From Epilithonimonas arachidiradicis (GTDB lineage Bacteria > Bacteroidota > Bacteroidia > Flavobacteriales > Weeksellaceae), in the NCBI RefSeq assembly GCF_003610695.1, contig NZ_RAQH01000001.1, forward strand, positions 620,001 to 684,000: a stretch of 64,000 bases of DNA. Reading direction: 5' to 3'. Each line of letters opens with the position of its first letter. The first letter of the stretch is position 1. Shown in pieces: positions 16,507 to 25,799 of the stretch. Position numbers and translations under genes: made by a program. Below the pieces are notes generated by a model. It saw only the letters and a list, made by a program, of their open reading frames with translations, was not told where the DNA came from and did no database searches.

Positions 16507-18219
16507 TTAATTATAAAACCTCACATCTCTGATATTCAGAAAATGGGAGACATTACCTTTCCAATGATTTTCTTCTATCGTAAAAGCCAAATCAAAAGAT
16601 TTAGTCTTAAAATCATCTGCAAACTGCCCGAATCTGAAGCCAACACATTCGATGTTTCTGCCGGTATTCGGTTGGAGAATATTGAATTTCAGATGAGAAC
16701 TCTCTTTTCCCATCAGTTTTACATAACCGTTTACCCTCACATTTTTCAAAACCAAAATAGGTTTCATATTATGCGGTCCGAAAGGTGCCAGCTTTCTGTG
16801 GAAATTAAAAAACTCGCGGTTAAGATCTTCGGGTTTTACAATGCTGTCAATGTAGATAGACGGTTCTTTCTGATGATCCTGAATATTATTTTTCACAAAA
16901 TCTTCAAAACGTTCTTTGAATTCTTCGAAGAATTCCTTCTCCATAGAAAGCCCGGCCGCCGCTTGATGTCCACCGAATTTCATAAATAGATCTGAGCAAA
17001 ACTCCAAGGCTTTGTGAATATCAAAATCTGAAACGGATCTTGCTGAAGCTACCAATTCTCCGTTATTTCCCTCGGTAAAAACCAAAGTCGGTTTGTAATA
17101 GGTTTCGATAAGACGGGAAGCTACTATCCCGATAACCCCTTTGTTCCAGCTGGGATCGTAAACGATGGTTGAAAAACGTTCGGTTTTTTGCAATTCAAGA
17201 ACCTGGCTCATCGCCGATTGCGTAATGTTGATATCCATCTCACGGCGTTCATCATTCAGGTTGATAATCTCGTCTACTATCTGTTGAGCCTGTTTCAGAT
17301 TATCGGAAATCATCAGTTCCACAGAAGCTTTTGCGTGTGAGATTCTTCCCGCAGCATTAATTTTCGGAGCAATATCAAAAACAATATTCGAGATTTCAAA
17401 ATGCGCTAATTTTTCCTCCGGAATCAAAAGCCTTAAACCAAATTTTCTTGTTTTTCTAAGAAATTTCAGGCCTTGCTTGGCCAAAACACGGTTTTCACCG
17501 GTCATTGCAACAATGTCTGAAGCGATGCTGATTGCCAGAAGATCCGTTAGCTCAAATAATTCACCTTCCGGAATTTTATAAATGGTGTTAAGGCCCTGGC
17601 AAAGCTTAAAGCCAACACCACAACCGCTTAATTCTTTATAAGGATACCTGCAGTCTTTTCTTTTGGGATCCAGAACAGCAACTGCATTGGGAAGCTTTTC
17701 TCCGGGTAAGTGGTGGTCACAAATAATGAAATCAACACCTACAGAATTAGCCAAATCTATTTTATCAACCGATTTGATTCCGCAATCTAGTGCAATAATC
17801 AAAGAAAATCCGTTGTCTTTGGCGAAATAAATGCCTTCATCAGAAATGCCGTAACCTTCTACATTTCTGTCCGGGATATAAAAATCAAGGTATTTTTTAT
17901 CAACAATTTTGCTCAGATAAAGATACATCAGCGCAACGGCTGTTGTTCCATCAACGTCATAGTCCCCGTAAACTAATATTTTTTCGCCATTTTCTATTGC
18001 CGTTGCAATGCGTTCTACCGCTTTTTGCATATCAGCCATCAGAAAAGGATTATGAATGTCGGAGCCGTTTGGTTTGAAGAATTCGCGTGCTTTTTGATAA
18101 TTATCAATCTCACGCATCACCAGGATTTTGGATTCTAAAGTTCCAAATCCAATCGAAGAAATCAGTCCGTCAACAATTTCTTCATCAGGCTCGGGTTTAT
18201 AAATCCATCTTTGACTCAT
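16507..18219 (-). CDS. recJ: Single-strand-specific 5'-3' exonuclease RecJ
   Basis: RecJ resects 5' ends in recombination and mismatch repair. The DHH motifs are all visible: 'YGDYDVDGTTAVALMY' (near residue 84), 'ALDCGIKSVDKI', 'FIICDHHLPG' and 'HKALEFCSDLFMKFGGHQAAAGLS', which is the DHHA1 motif. The C-terminal OB fold is present. Length of 570 is normal. The gene stands alone between two terminators. Confidence 0.95.
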   Translation of the reverse strand: MSQRWIYKPEPDEEIVDGLISSIGFGTLESKILVMREIDNYQKAREFFKPNGSDIHNPFLMADMQKAVERIATAIENGEKILVYGDYDVDGTTAVALMYLYLSKIVDKKYLDFYIPDRNVEGYGISDEGIYFAKDNGFSLIIALDCGIKSVDKIDLANSVGVDFIICDHHLPGEKLPNAVAVLDPKRKDCRYPYKELSGCGVGFKLCQGLNTIYKIPEGELFELTDLLAISIASDIVAMTGENRVLAKQGLKFLRKTRKFGLRLLIPEEKLAHFEISNIVFDIAPKINAAGRISHAKASVELMISDNLKQAQQIVDEIINLNDERREMDINITQSAMSQVLELQKTERFSTIVYDPSWNKGVIGIVASRLIETYYKPTLVFTEGNNGELVASARSVSDFDIHKALEFCSDLFMKFGGHQAAAGLSMEKEFFEEFKERFEDFVKNNIQDHQKEPSIYIDSIVKPEDLNREFFNFHRKLAPFGPHNMKPILVLKNVRVNGYVKLMGKESSHLKFNILQPNTGRNIECVGFRFGQFADDFKTKSFDLAFTIEENHWKGNVSHFLNIRDVRFYN

Positions 18220-18262
18220 AGTTACAAAAGTAAAGAAAAAAAACGGCTTTGGGAAATTAAAA

Positions 18263-18286
18263 CGGTTGCCAAATGATTAGCAACCG
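18263..18286 (-). terminator. Terminator of the T9SS beta-sandwich protein gene
   Basis: CGGTTGC and GCAACCG form a 7-bp perfect stem with a 10-base loop, followed on the minus strand by TTTTAATTT. It lies 27 bases after the stop codon. Confidence 0.7.
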
Positions 18287-18312
18287 ATATTAAAATTTAA
18301 AGAATTTTCAGC

Positions 18313-19212
18313 TTAATCTTTTATGAGTTTTTTAGTTTCAACTCCAGAATCTGTTTCTATGGAAATCAGATAATTTCCTTTGGGAAGAGATGAGATATCT
18401 ATTTTCGAAGAATTGTTGTTTTCAGTTTTAACTAAAGTTCCGGAAGCATTGTATAATTTGACAGATTTGATTGTTTCATTGGATTTGATATTGATGAAAT
18501 CTGAAGCCGGATTGGGAAAAACATTAACCTCGGTTTTAACAACATCAGAAACCTCAAGGTAATCCATATCCTTTACAATAATATTGTCGACTATAAAACC
18601 GCTTCCATCATTATCGAATTCGAAATTCAAATCATTAGCCCTTACAACTTTGGAGCTGAGCGGAGAGGTGTGAACCAATTGATTATCCAGATAATATTTT
18701 ATATTTTTTTCAGTAACGTGATCAATTTCAATTTTCAGATTATACCATTTTCCCGGAATCCAGGTTCCGAGTGCTTGAAAATTGAGATCATTATCAGCAT
18801 AAAAATTTCCACTGATTAAAAAATTAAATCCTCCTGCCCAAGAATAATTACCATTATTGTTATAGTACAATGAAAGCATATAGTATTCTGAACTGTTCAG
18901 CTTTTCCAATTTTACATCTGCTGAAACGGAAAGTCTATTGTATTCCGGGATTTTTTTGAAGAGATAAGTCATATTTTCTGTGTAAGCATTCGTGCTTGTG
19001 ACTTCCACAGAATTATTGCCGTCTGTTGATTTTCCAGTAACAACCTGGAAGCTGCTGTTTGGAACATTGTCTGTTTTTACTGTCCATTCTTTTTGACCAA
19101 TTACACTTCCAAGATTATAACCTTCGGAAGCTTCAAAAGAAATTTTCTGTTGTTGCCCAAACAATGAGACTGATAATAAAACAAATGTTAAGGAGAATAA
19201 AGTTTTCTTCAT
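18313..19212 (-). CDS. Secreted protein with T9SS type A sorting domain
   Basis: The 299-residue protein has a signal peptide (cleavage near 'LFGQQQ', residue 21), a lectin- or laminin-G-like beta-sandwich region at about 25-215 ('WYNLKIEIDHVTEKNIKYYL'), and a type A sorting domain at 228-299 ('NVFPNPASDFINIKS' and 'KGNYLISIETDSG'). It will be attached to the cell surface or released. The middle part resembles concanavalin-like domains found in glycan-binding proteins; no catalytic residues are apparent. Confidence 0.8.
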   Translation of the reverse strand: MKKTLFSLTFVLLSVSLFGQQQKISFEASEGYNLGSVIGQKEWTVKTDNVPNSSFQVVTGKSTDGNNSVEVTSTNAYTENMTYLFKKIPEYNRLSVSADVKLEKLNSSEYYMLSLYYNNNGNYSWAGGFNFLISGNFYADNDLNFQALGTWIPGKWYNLKIEIDHVTEKNIKYYLDNQLVHTSPLSSKVVRANDLNFEFDNDGSGFIVDNIIVKDMDYLEVSDVVKTEVNVFPNPASDFINIKSNETIKSVKLYNASGTLVKTENNNSSKIDISSLPKGNYLISIETDSGVETKKLIKD

Positions 19213-19271
19213 AGATAAATTAAAAGGGAAGCGAATTTAGAAAAATAATTATTAATTCGCTTATAATCAAT

Positions 19272-19301
19272 AAAAAAACCTTCCGAAATAAATCGAAAGG
19301 T
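19272..19301 (-). terminator. Terminator of the catalase gene
   Basis: On the minus strand ACCTTTCGATTT and ATTTCGGAAGGT form an imperfect hairpin followed by TTTTTTT. It lies 42 bases after the catalase stop. Confidence 0.75.
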
Positions 19302-19342
19302 CTCCTGTAAATCTATTTTCTATCAGTCTTTTATCTCTGGGT

Positions 19343-20833
19343 CTACTTAGTGTGATTCATTGCATTTGCATCGATGTTAACTCCAAGACCTTGCGCCACT
19401 CTCATTCCTAATTCTATATTAGCGCGGAAGAAATGACAAAGCTGACGGTTGATGATCTCATCTCGTTTTGGTCCGTCAATTCCGCTCATATGGCCAACGA
19501 TGTTGTTGACCAGAGCTGTTCTCGCTTCCTGATTCAGAGCTTTTGTATAGAACAATCCTGGTTGTGTATAATGGTCATCATCGTTTTGGTTCCTGTTAAA
19601 GTTGGCAACGTGATTGTTGTCCAGGTCATATTCGAAAGATTTGTATGATTCTGTTGGTTCTATATCACTGAAGCTGTTTGGGTAATAATTCGGTTGGTCA
19701 CCGTAATTAGAATCGTCTGCCATAAAACCGCCTCTCTGGAAATTATTTACAGCAAACGGACATCTGTTAACTTCCAGCTGATGCGAGTTCACACCAACTC
19801 TGTATCGGTGCGCATCAGCATAAGAAAATAATCTGCCCTGAAGCATCTTGTCCGGAGAAAAGCTAATGCCGTCAACTAAGTGACTTGGCGCAAAAGCCGA
19901 CTGCTCCACGTGAACGAAGTAGTTTCTTGGAACTTCATTCAGTTCCATTACGCCGACTTCCTGTAGTGGGAATTCGTCCTGAAACCAGACCTTTGTCACA
20001 TCAAATGGATTCCAGCGCCATTCTTTTGCCTGTTGTTCTGTCATAGTCTGGATGTAAAGTTTCCATTTCGGGAAATTTCCAGATTCTATTTCATTGACTA
20101 AATCTTCCTGCGCAAAATCCGGGTTTTCACCTTTCATTTTGGTCGCATCGGCATCAGAAAAATTCTTGATACCCTGTTGCGTCTTGAAATGAAATTTGAC
20201 CCAGGTTCTCTCATTATTTTCATTGATCATAGAAAAAGTGTGAGACCCGAATCCGTGCATATGTCTGTAACCATAGGGTGTTCCTCTGTCAGACATCAGA
20301 ATCAGAACCTGATGAAGTGATTCCGGATTCAACGACCAGAAATCCCACATCATCGTTTTGCTTTTCAAATTGGTTTTCGGGACACGTTTCTGAGTATGGA
20401 TAAAATCAGGAAATTTTTTTGCATCCTTAATAAAGAAAACCGGTGTATTGTTTCCAACCAGATCCCAGTTTCCGTCTTCGGTGTAGAATTTCAAAGCAAA
20501 TCCTCTGGGATCTCTTTCCGTATCGGCACTTCCCATTTCTCCGCCTACTGTAGAAAATCTCGCAAACATCCTGCAGGAATTCCCGACTTTGGAAAACAGT
20601 TTTGCTCTTGTATATTGGCTGATATCGTGTGTTACCGTAAAAGTTCCGTACGCACCCGAACCTTTGGCGTGAACAATTCTTTCCGGGATTCTTTCTCTTA
20701 CGAAATGAGCAAGGTTCTCCTGAAGTATAAAATCCTGTAACAAAACCGGACCTCTAGGTCCTACGGTTTGCGAATCCTGATGCTCATAATAAGGTGCGCC
20801 AACGGCGTTTGTGAGTTTTCTCTTATTTTCCAT
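19343..20833 (-). CDS. katA: Heme catalase
   Basis: This enzyme breaks down hydrogen peroxide to water and oxygen. The 496-residue protein is a small-subunit, clade 3-type catalase. The distal His55 is in 'ERIVHAKGSGAYG', the distal Asn in 'LVGNNTPVFF', and the proximal heme-ligand Tyr in 'RLFSYADAHRYRVG'. No signal peptide is present, so it is cytoplasmic. It is divergent from an oxyR-type gene with 112 bases between, a common arrangement in Bacteroidota in which OxyR activates the catalase gene. Confidence 0.95.
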   Translation of the reverse strand: MENKRKLTNAVGAPYYEHQDSQTVGPRGPVLLQDFILQENLAHFVRERIPERIVHAKGSGAYGTFTVTHDISQYTRAKLFSKVGNSCRMFARFSTVGGEMGSADTERDPRGFALKFYTEDGNWDLVGNNTPVFFIKDAKKFPDFIHTQKRVPKTNLKSKTMMWDFWSLNPESLHQVLILMSDRGTPYGYRHMHGFGSHTFSMINENNERTWVKFHFKTQQGIKNFSDADATKMKGENPDFAQEDLVNEIESGNFPKWKLYIQTMTEQQAKEWRWNPFDVTKVWFQDEFPLQEVGVMELNEVPRNYFVHVEQSAFAPSHLVDGISFSPDKMLQGRLFSYADAHRYRVGVNSHQLEVNRCPFAVNNFQRGGFMADDSNYGDQPNYYPNSFSDIEPTESYKSFEYDLDNNHVANFNRNQNDDDHYTQPGLFYTKALNQEARTALVNNIVGHMSGIDGPKRDEIINRQLCHFFRANIELGMRVAQGLGVNIDANAMNHTK

Positions 20834-20945
20834 ATTTCAGATTTATGATTTAATTCATTAATTGTGATGCTAAATTCGATAAAAAAACCTATTTATGAAA
20901 CAAATTAATAAGTATATTTGTAATAGATAAAATTAATTAGAAATC
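20834..20945. promoter_or_regulatory. Divergent catalase-oxyR promoter region
   Basis: For oxyR, TATATTTG at 20913-20920 matches the Bacteroidota -7 box exactly, 25 bases before the GTG start. For the catalase no complete box pair is clear; a TTTG at 20904-20901 on the minus strand could be its -33. The region is the natural place for an OxyR binding site. Confidence 0.5.
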
Positions 20946-21899
20946 GTGAATATCCAACAACTAGAATATCTGATTGCAGTAGATAAATATAAACATTTTG
21001 GTAAAGCTGCGCAAGCGTGTTTCATTACTCAGCCAACACTTAGTGCAATGATTCAGAAATTTGAAGATGAGCTTGATGTGAAGGTTTTTGACAGAACAAC
21101 TCATCCAATCAGAACAACAGACGCCGGAGCGGAAATTATCAAAGAAGCTCAGAAAGTCATTGATTCTGTAATGGAACTCAAGAACAAGGCTAATTTTCTC
21201 AATAATATTCTTGCCGGTAAATTGAATCTAGGAATTATCCCAACCGTTTCAAGTTATGTTCTCCCGAATGAGATTTTTAGTTTCCTTCAAAAGAATCCCC
21301 AGATTGAACTGAATATCAAAGAAATGACAACTGAAAGTATCATCAAATCTTTGAAATCCGGAGAATTGGACGCGGGAATTATTTCTACACCATATTCTGC
21401 GGCTGATGAGTTTTACCAGGATTTTCTTTTCAACGAGGAACTGATGTTGTATTCTGCAAGCCAGGAAGCTGGTGCAAAAAAGGATTGTTTTGTGGTTCCT
21501 GATGACATCGATGTGGACAAAGTTTGGCTTTTGGAAGAAGGAAATTGTTTGAGAACACAATTTGAAAATATATGTCATTTGAAAGAAAATTCTCTGAAAC
21601 CCAATAATTTAGAATTCTTGGCCTCTAATATTAATACATTGATTCAAATGGTCGATAAAGTAGGTGGTATCACAATTCTTCCGGAAATGGGCGTTGAGCA
21701 GTTGTCGACCGAACAGAAGCAAAAAGTTTCCAGATTTATAAAACCGTTTCCTTTCAGAGAAATCAGCATCATCTATTATAAACCGACTTATAAACAGAAA
21801 ATTATTGATGAACTGATTTCAGAAATCAGAGAATCGATGTCACAAAGACTTAATTATTATAAGGATTCTGAAAACTATGTCAGCATAAAACCTGAATAA
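20946..21899 (+). CDS. oxyR: OxyR-type peroxide-sensing LysR regulator
   Basis: The 317-residue protein has an N-terminal winged helix ('NIQQLEYLIAVDKYKHFGKAA' split over the first 24 residues) and a LysR effector domain. The two redox Cys expected of OxyR are present in 'EEGNCLRTQFENIC', about eight residues apart, as in the E. coli protein. Start is GTG at 20946, since the family begins MNI.xLEYL. Peroxide would form a disulfide between the two Cys and activate the divergent catalase gene. Confidence 0.92.
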   Translation: MNIQQLEYLIAVDKYKHFGKAAQACFITQPTLSAMIQKFEDELDVKVFDRTTHPIRTTDAGAEIIKEAQKVIDSVMELKNKANFLNNILAGKLNLGIIPTVSSYVLPNEIFSFLQKNPQIELNIKEMTTESIIKSLKSGELDAGIISTPYSAADEFYQDFLFNEELMLYSASQEAGAKKDCFVVPDDIDVDKVWLLEEGNCLRTQFENICHLKENSLKPNNLEFLASNINTLIQMVDKVGGITILPEMGVEQLSTEQKQKVSRFIKPFPFREISIIYYKPTYKQKIIDELISEIRESMSQRLNYYKDSENYVSIKPE

Positions 21900-21926
21900 A
21901 TTCATACTGGTTTAATAGGAATTCAT

Positions 21927-21957
21927 TTTGAAGTTTAAGAATTACTTTGTAAATTTG
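21927..21957 (+). promoter_or_regulatory. Canonical promoter of metK
   Basis: TTTG at 21927-21930, a 19-base spacer, and TAAATTTG at 21950-21957 match the Bacteroidota consensus TTTG-N19-TAnnTTTG perfectly. Transcription would start near 21963, giving a leader of about 137 bases that contains the riboswitch candidate. Confidence 0.75.
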
Positions 21958-21977
21958 CCCTCGATTTTTGAATAAAC

Positions 21978-22030
21978 GGAGGAGAACTTTGACTGATTGC
22001 AACCTCAATAAAAAATGCTAAAACAGATTT
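21978..22030 (+). promoter_or_regulatory. SAM-II-like riboswitch in the metK leader
   Basis: The stretch aligns with the SAM-II (metA) aptamer core. Stem P1 is GAGG (21979-21982) with CCTC (22003-22006). The loop contains TTTGACTGATTGCA, matching the SAM-II loop UUUAACCG.AUUGCA. The 3' part ATGCTAAAACAG matches AUGUAGCUAAAA.GG, and CTG in the loop can pair with CAG as the pseudoknot. It lies in front of the gene for SAM synthetase, the expected target. It would lower expression when SAM is plentiful. Not a SAM-I aptamer: the K-turn is absent. Confidence 0.65.
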
Positions 22031-22099
22031 TTCTCTTTTAGTTCCTTTTTACAATCAGTGGTTTATCCTTAAACAAATTAATATAAAAGGAATTTATTT

Positions 22100-23380
22100 A
22101 TGTCTTATTTATTTACGTCCGAATCAGTTTCTGAAGGGCATCCTGATAAAGTTGCAGATCAGATTTCTGACGCGCTTATCGATCATTTCTTAGCTTATGA
22201 CAAAAACTCAAAAGTAGCTTGCGAAACATTGGTTACGACTGGTCAGGTAGTTTTGGCTGGTGAAGTGAAGTCTGATGCTTACCTTGATGTACAGCATATC
22301 GCGAGAGATGTGATCAATAAAATTGGTTACACGAAAAGTGAATATATGTTCAATGGTGATTCTTGTGGTGTGATTTCCGCAATCCACGAACAATCTCCGG
22401 ATATCAATCAGGGTGTTGACAGAACTTTGGACGAAACCGACTTCGAAGCGAGAGCTAATGCTCAAGGAGCTGGAGATCAGGGAATGATGTTCGGTTATGC
22501 TACCAACGAAACTGAAAATTATATGCCTTTGGCTTTGGATCTTGCGCATCAGATTCTAAAAGAATTAGCAGATCTAAGAAGAGAAGGAAACGCAATTCCT
22601 TACTTGCGTCCGGATGCAAAATCTCAGGTAACTATCGAGTATTCTGACGATCACAAGCCAATCAGAATCGACAGTATTGTGGTTTCTACACAGCACGACG
22701 ATTTCGGAAGTGAAGAAGCGATGTTAGCTAAAATCAAAAAAGATATTATCGAAATTTTAATTCCTAAAGTTAAGGCTAAACAAAAGCCGGAAATCCAGGA
22801 ATTGTTCAACGGCGATATCAAATATCATATCAACCCAACTGGAAAATTTGTAATCGGTGGTCCTCACGGCGATACAGGTTTGACGGGAAGAAAAATTATC
22901 GTTGATACTTACGGAGGAAAAGGTGCTCATGGAGGTGGTGCTTTCTCTGGAAAAGATCCAAGTAAAGTGGACAGAAGTGCAGCTTACGCAACAAGACACA
23001 TTGCGAAAAATTTAGTAGCTGCGGGCGTTGCAGATGAGGTTTTGGTACAGGTTTCTTATGCGATTGGTGTTGCAGAGCCTTGTGGACTTTACATCAATAC
23101 TTACGGCACTTCAAAACTGGATATCAATGATGGAGAATTGGCGAAAAGAGTTCAGCAATTGTTTGACCTTAGACCTTATGCCGTTGAGAAAAATCTTAAG
23201 CTGAGAAACCCTATCTATATAGAAACTGCAGCTTACGGACATATGGGAAAAGATTATTATGTAGCTGATAAAACTTTTAACAAAGGACAGAAAAACGAAT
23301 TAACTCTAAAAGATCTTGAGTTTTTCACTTGGGAAAAACTGGATCGGGTAGAGGATATCAAAAAAGAATTCGGATTGTAA
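22100..23380 (+). CDS. metK: S-adenosylmethionine synthetase
   Basis: MetK makes S-adenosylmethionine from methionine and ATP. The 426-residue protein has '[19 protein letters not shown]' at the N-terminus with the ATP-binding His, '[12 protein letters not shown]' in the first third, and the P-loop-like '[16 protein letters not shown]' in the C-terminal half. It is somewhat longer than the E. coli enzyme (384), as is usual in Bacteroidota. A GGAA at 22090 serves as ribosome binding site. Confidence 0.97.
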   Translation: MSYLFTSESVSEGHPDKVADQISDALIDHFLAYDKNSKVACETLVTTGQVVLAGEVKSDAYLDVQHIARDVINKIGYTKSEYMFNGDSCGVISAIHEQSPDINQGVDRTLDETDFEARANAQGAGDQGMMFGYATNETENYMPLALDLAHQILKELADLRREGNAIPYLRPDAKSQVTIEYSDDHKPIRIDSIVVSTQHDDFGSEEAMLAKIKKDIIEILIPKVKAKQKPEIQELFNGDIKYHINPTGKFVIGGPHGDTGLTGRKIIVDTYGGKGAHGGGAFSGKDPSKVDRSAAYATRHIAKNLVAAGVADEVLVQVSYAIGVAEPCGLYINTYGTSKLDINDGELAKRVQQLFDLRPYAVEKNLKLRNPIYIETAAYGHMGKDYYVADKTFNKGQKNELTLKDLEFFTWEKLDRVEDIKKEFGL

Positions 23381-23403
23381 GGTTCGGAATTTTAGAAATC
23401 TGG

Positions 23404-23436
23404 AAACTGCTTTATCTTTGGGTAAAGCAGTTTTTT
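23404..23436 (+). terminator. Terminator of metK
   Basis: AAACTGCTTTA and TAAAGCAGTTT form an 11-bp perfect stem around an 8-base loop, followed by a T run. It begins 23 bases after the metK stop. Confidence 0.85.
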
Positions 23437-23508
23437 ATTTTATCAAATCATTGCATCACTTTTGCTACTTTTGTGCAGGAATAAATAATTCTGTTAAAAA
23501 ATTAATCA

Positions 23509-23982
23509 ATGAAATCAATTATATATACAGTTGTCTTGCTTTTTACCTTTTGTGGACTTGCAAAATCTCAGCTTACCATTCATAAGCTGTTGACCGCAGG
23601 TTATGTTTATCAGAATCAAAGTTTTGGTGAAGTCGGCGGAAAACTACTTTTTCTGAGTAATGATGATGTCGTTTTCAGGACAGGAGTTTCTGCTTTGATG
23701 GGCTCATCGAAACAAAAATTTGCTATAATGCCTAAAGTAAGTGCTGACATTTTATTGAATTTCCAGAAAAACGTGGATTTTTATCACGCTCATTATTTTG
23801 TTTTAGGAGCAGAAGCAACTAATAAATATATTGCACCAAAAGCCGGCTTTAGTCTTTTCGGGATTTTAGATTTGACCGGAGGTTATGGATTTTCTTTAAA
23901 TAAAGACGGAATTAATGGGAAAGAGCTGAAAGGACTTAATATCAATTTCACAATAAATATCCCATTGGTTTTACTTAATTGA
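23509..23982 (+). CDS. Secreted hypothetical protein, possible small outer-membrane barrel
   Basis: The 157-residue product begins MKSIIYTVVLLFTFCGLAKSQ, a clear signal peptide with cleavage after Ser20 or Gln21. The mature part alternates hydrophobic and polar residues in strands and ends 'FTINIPLVLLN', like an 8-strand barrel or lipocalin. I do not recognise a family. It has its own transcription unit between metK and the sigma factor gene. Confidence 0.65.
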   Translation: MKSIIYTVVLLFTFCGLAKSQLTIHKLLTAGYVYQNQSFGEVGGKLLFLSNDDVVFRTGVSALMGSSKQKFAIMPKVSADILLNFQKNVDFYHAHYFVLGAEATNKYIAPKAGFSLFGILDLTGGYGFSLNKDGINGKELKGLNINFTINIPLVLLN

Positions 23983-24200
23983 TTTAACTATTTGGTTTTT
24001 TTTGAATCAAATTAAAGAAAAATGAAAATTTAACAATCCTTTAACTTTTTGTTTAATCTTTTTTATTATTTTTACACCTCTTTAAAAACTTGCGTATAGA
24101 AAAAATTTACTCTTAAAAAATAATAACAGAATCGAACCTGTCAAATCAGTTACACCAGTATCTGAGTGTATGGTTGGGTTCACAAATTAAGAGTATAGTT

Positions 24201-24791
24201 ATGAAAACGCAAACGGATAGCAAACTGATTTTCCAATATCAGAATGGCGATGAGAAGGCCCTTTCTACACTGATCAACCGACACAAAAAAGATCTCTTCA
24301 CGTTCATCTACTACAAGTTGATGGATGAAGATTTGGCAAACGATATCTTTCAGGATACCTTTATTAAAATCATTGTGACCTTAAAAGAAGGTCGTTACAA
24401 AGAAGAAAACAAGTTCATCCTTTGGGCAAAGCGTATTGCTCATAATCTGATCATCGATCATTTCAGGCTGCAATCCAAAAATATCAAAATCTCGGAAACT
24501 TCTTTTGATAATGAAGAATTCTCCATATTTGATATCATTAAAGAGCCGGAAAACAATATTGAGGATAAACTAATAGCAGATCAAATAAATGAGGATTTGC
24601 TAAAAATGCTGGTAATGCTTCCGGATAATCAGCAAGAGGTAATCAAGCTGAGATTTTTTGATGGTTTGAGTTTCAAAGAGATTGCAGATCATACAGATAC
24701 AAGTATCAATACAACGCTGGGCAGAGTGAGATATGCACTGATCAACCTTAGAAAAATTATGGAAGAAAATAAAATTATTTTGACAAAATAA
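24201..24791 (+). CDS. ECF sigma factor of RNA polymerase
   Basis: The 196-residue protein has sigma region 2 ('DEDLANDIFQDTFIKI', about residues 38-55) and region 4 with HTH ('LRFFDGLSFKEIADHTDTS', about 148-166). Start is ATG at 24201; a TTG nine codons upstream has no ribosome binding site. No anti-sigma gene is adjacent. Instead a 45-codon ORF follows after 43 bases and may be its partner. The stimulus is not known. Confidence 0.9.
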   Translation: MKTQTDSKLIFQYQNGDEKALSTLINRHKKDLFTFIYYKLMDEDLANDIFQDTFIKIIVTLKEGRYKEENKFILWAKRIAHNLIIDHFRLQSKNIKISETSFDNEEFSIFDIIKEPENNIEDKLIADQINEDLLKMLVMLPDNQQEVIKLRFFDGLSFKEIADHTDTSINTTLGRVRYALINLRKIMEENKIILTK

Positions 24792-24834
24792 TAATAAACA
24801 TTTTTTTTTGGCGTTATGTTGTAAAAGCCTGCCT

Positions 24835-24972
24835 ATGAAAAAAAACGACACTTTAACAACAAAAGCTTTGACGCCTAAAAAAGAAATCATCGATTTTCTG
24901 TTGAATTATTCGAAAAATATTCAACCGATAAAAACTAAAAATAGAAAAATTGTTTTAGTTTCAAAGAACTGA
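24835..24972 (+). CDS. Small basic protein, 45 aa, downstream of the sigma factor gene
   Basis: This short ORF begins MKKNDTLTTKALTPKKEI and includes 'FLLNYSKNIQPIKTKNRK'. It is strongly basic and has no Cys. It lies in the same direction as the ECF sigma gene without a terminator between, and coding periodicity looks good for its length. I believe small basic ORFs of this type follow sigma factor genes in other Flavobacteriia, but I could not verify it here. Confidence 0.55.
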   Translation: MKKNDTLTTKALTPKKEIIDFLLNYSKNIQPIKTKNRKIVLVSKN

Positions 24973-25052
24973 GATTTTTAGATTTTAAATAATTGAATTT
25001 TATGACTGAGCTTTCCTACGTGGACAAAAAAAATTGACTAGATTTGTGCCTT

Positions 25053-25751
25053 ATGAAAAACGTAAGGCACATTTTTTTTGACCTCGATAATACGTTGTGG
25101 GATCATCGCAAGAATGCTTATTTAACCATCAAAGAATTATTTAAAAATCAGGAAATATCTGAGAAGTATAAAATTGATTTTGAAGAATTTCACAGTACCT
25201 ATCATATCATCAACGAAAAACTTTGGGAACAGATCCGTGACGGTGAAATTGATAAGGAATATCTGAGAAAACACCGTTTTTATGATACGTTCCTGAATTT
25301 TGGAGTGGATGATGCTAGTCTCGCCGATTACTTCGAACATCATTTCTTGGACGAAATCCTGAAATATAATGAGTTGGTTGACGGTGCACTGGATCTACTC
25401 AACTATTTGAAATCTAAGAACTATAAATTGCACATTATTTCCAACGGTTTTCAGGAAGTGACAGAAAGGAAATGTATCTTGTCTGGAATTTCTAATTTCT
25501 TCGAAACCATTACCAGTGCGGATTCGGTTAATATAAGAAAACCGAGACCCGAGATTTTTGAATATTCTCTTGATCTTGCAAAAGCTGAAAAAGACGAAAG
25601 TATTTTAATTGGAGACGACTGGATTGCTGATGTAAAAGGGGCGCAGAATTTTGGGATTGATATTATTTTCTTTGACGTTTTGGATGAAAATCCTCAGGAA
25701 GAAGGATTGAAATTCATCAAACATTTATCGGAAATCAAACAATATCTATAA
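25053..25751 (+). CDS. HAD-family phosphatase of the YjjG (noncanonical pyrimidine nucleotidase) type
   Basis: The 232-residue protein carries HAD motif I 'FFDLDNTLWDH' (nucleophile Asp9 and acid Asp11), motif II 'LHIISNGFQ', motif III Lys in 'RKPRPEIFEYSL', and motif IV 'ILIGDDWIADVKGA'. The cap sequence and 'DNTLWDH' fit the YjjG group, which hydrolyses nucleoside monophosphates. ATG at 25053 is chosen over the upstream in-frame TTG. A TAGATTTG box only seven bases before the ATG would give an almost leaderless mRNA if used. Confidence 0.88.
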   Translation: MKNVRHIFFDLDNTLWDHRKNAYLTIKELFKNQEISEKYKIDFEEFHSTYHIINEKLWEQIRDGEIDKEYLRKHRFYDTFLNFGVDDASLADYFEHHFLDEILKYNELVDGALDLLNYLKSKNYKLHIISNGFQEVTERKCILSGISNFFETITSADSVNIRKPRPEIFEYSLDLAKAEKDESILIGDDWIADVKGAQNFGIDIIFFDVLDENPQEEGLKFIKHLSEIKQYL

Positions 25752-25757
25752 AAAGAA

Positions 25758-25786
25758 AGCCTTTCAGATCTGAAAGGCTTTTTATA
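25758..25786. terminator. Bidirectional terminator between the HAD gene and trpS
   Basis: AGCCTTTCAGATCTGAAAGGCT is near-perfectly self-complementary (11-bp arms without a loop; in RNA a 9-bp stem with a 4-base loop), followed by a T run. It ends both converging genes. Confidence 0.85.
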
Positions 25787-25799
25787 TTTTAAGTTGAAA

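Noticed and set aside
21978-22030. SAM-I riboswitch for the metK leader
   Set aside because: The K-turn and four-way junction are missing; the compact single stem with a 3' pseudoknot strand fits SAM-II better.
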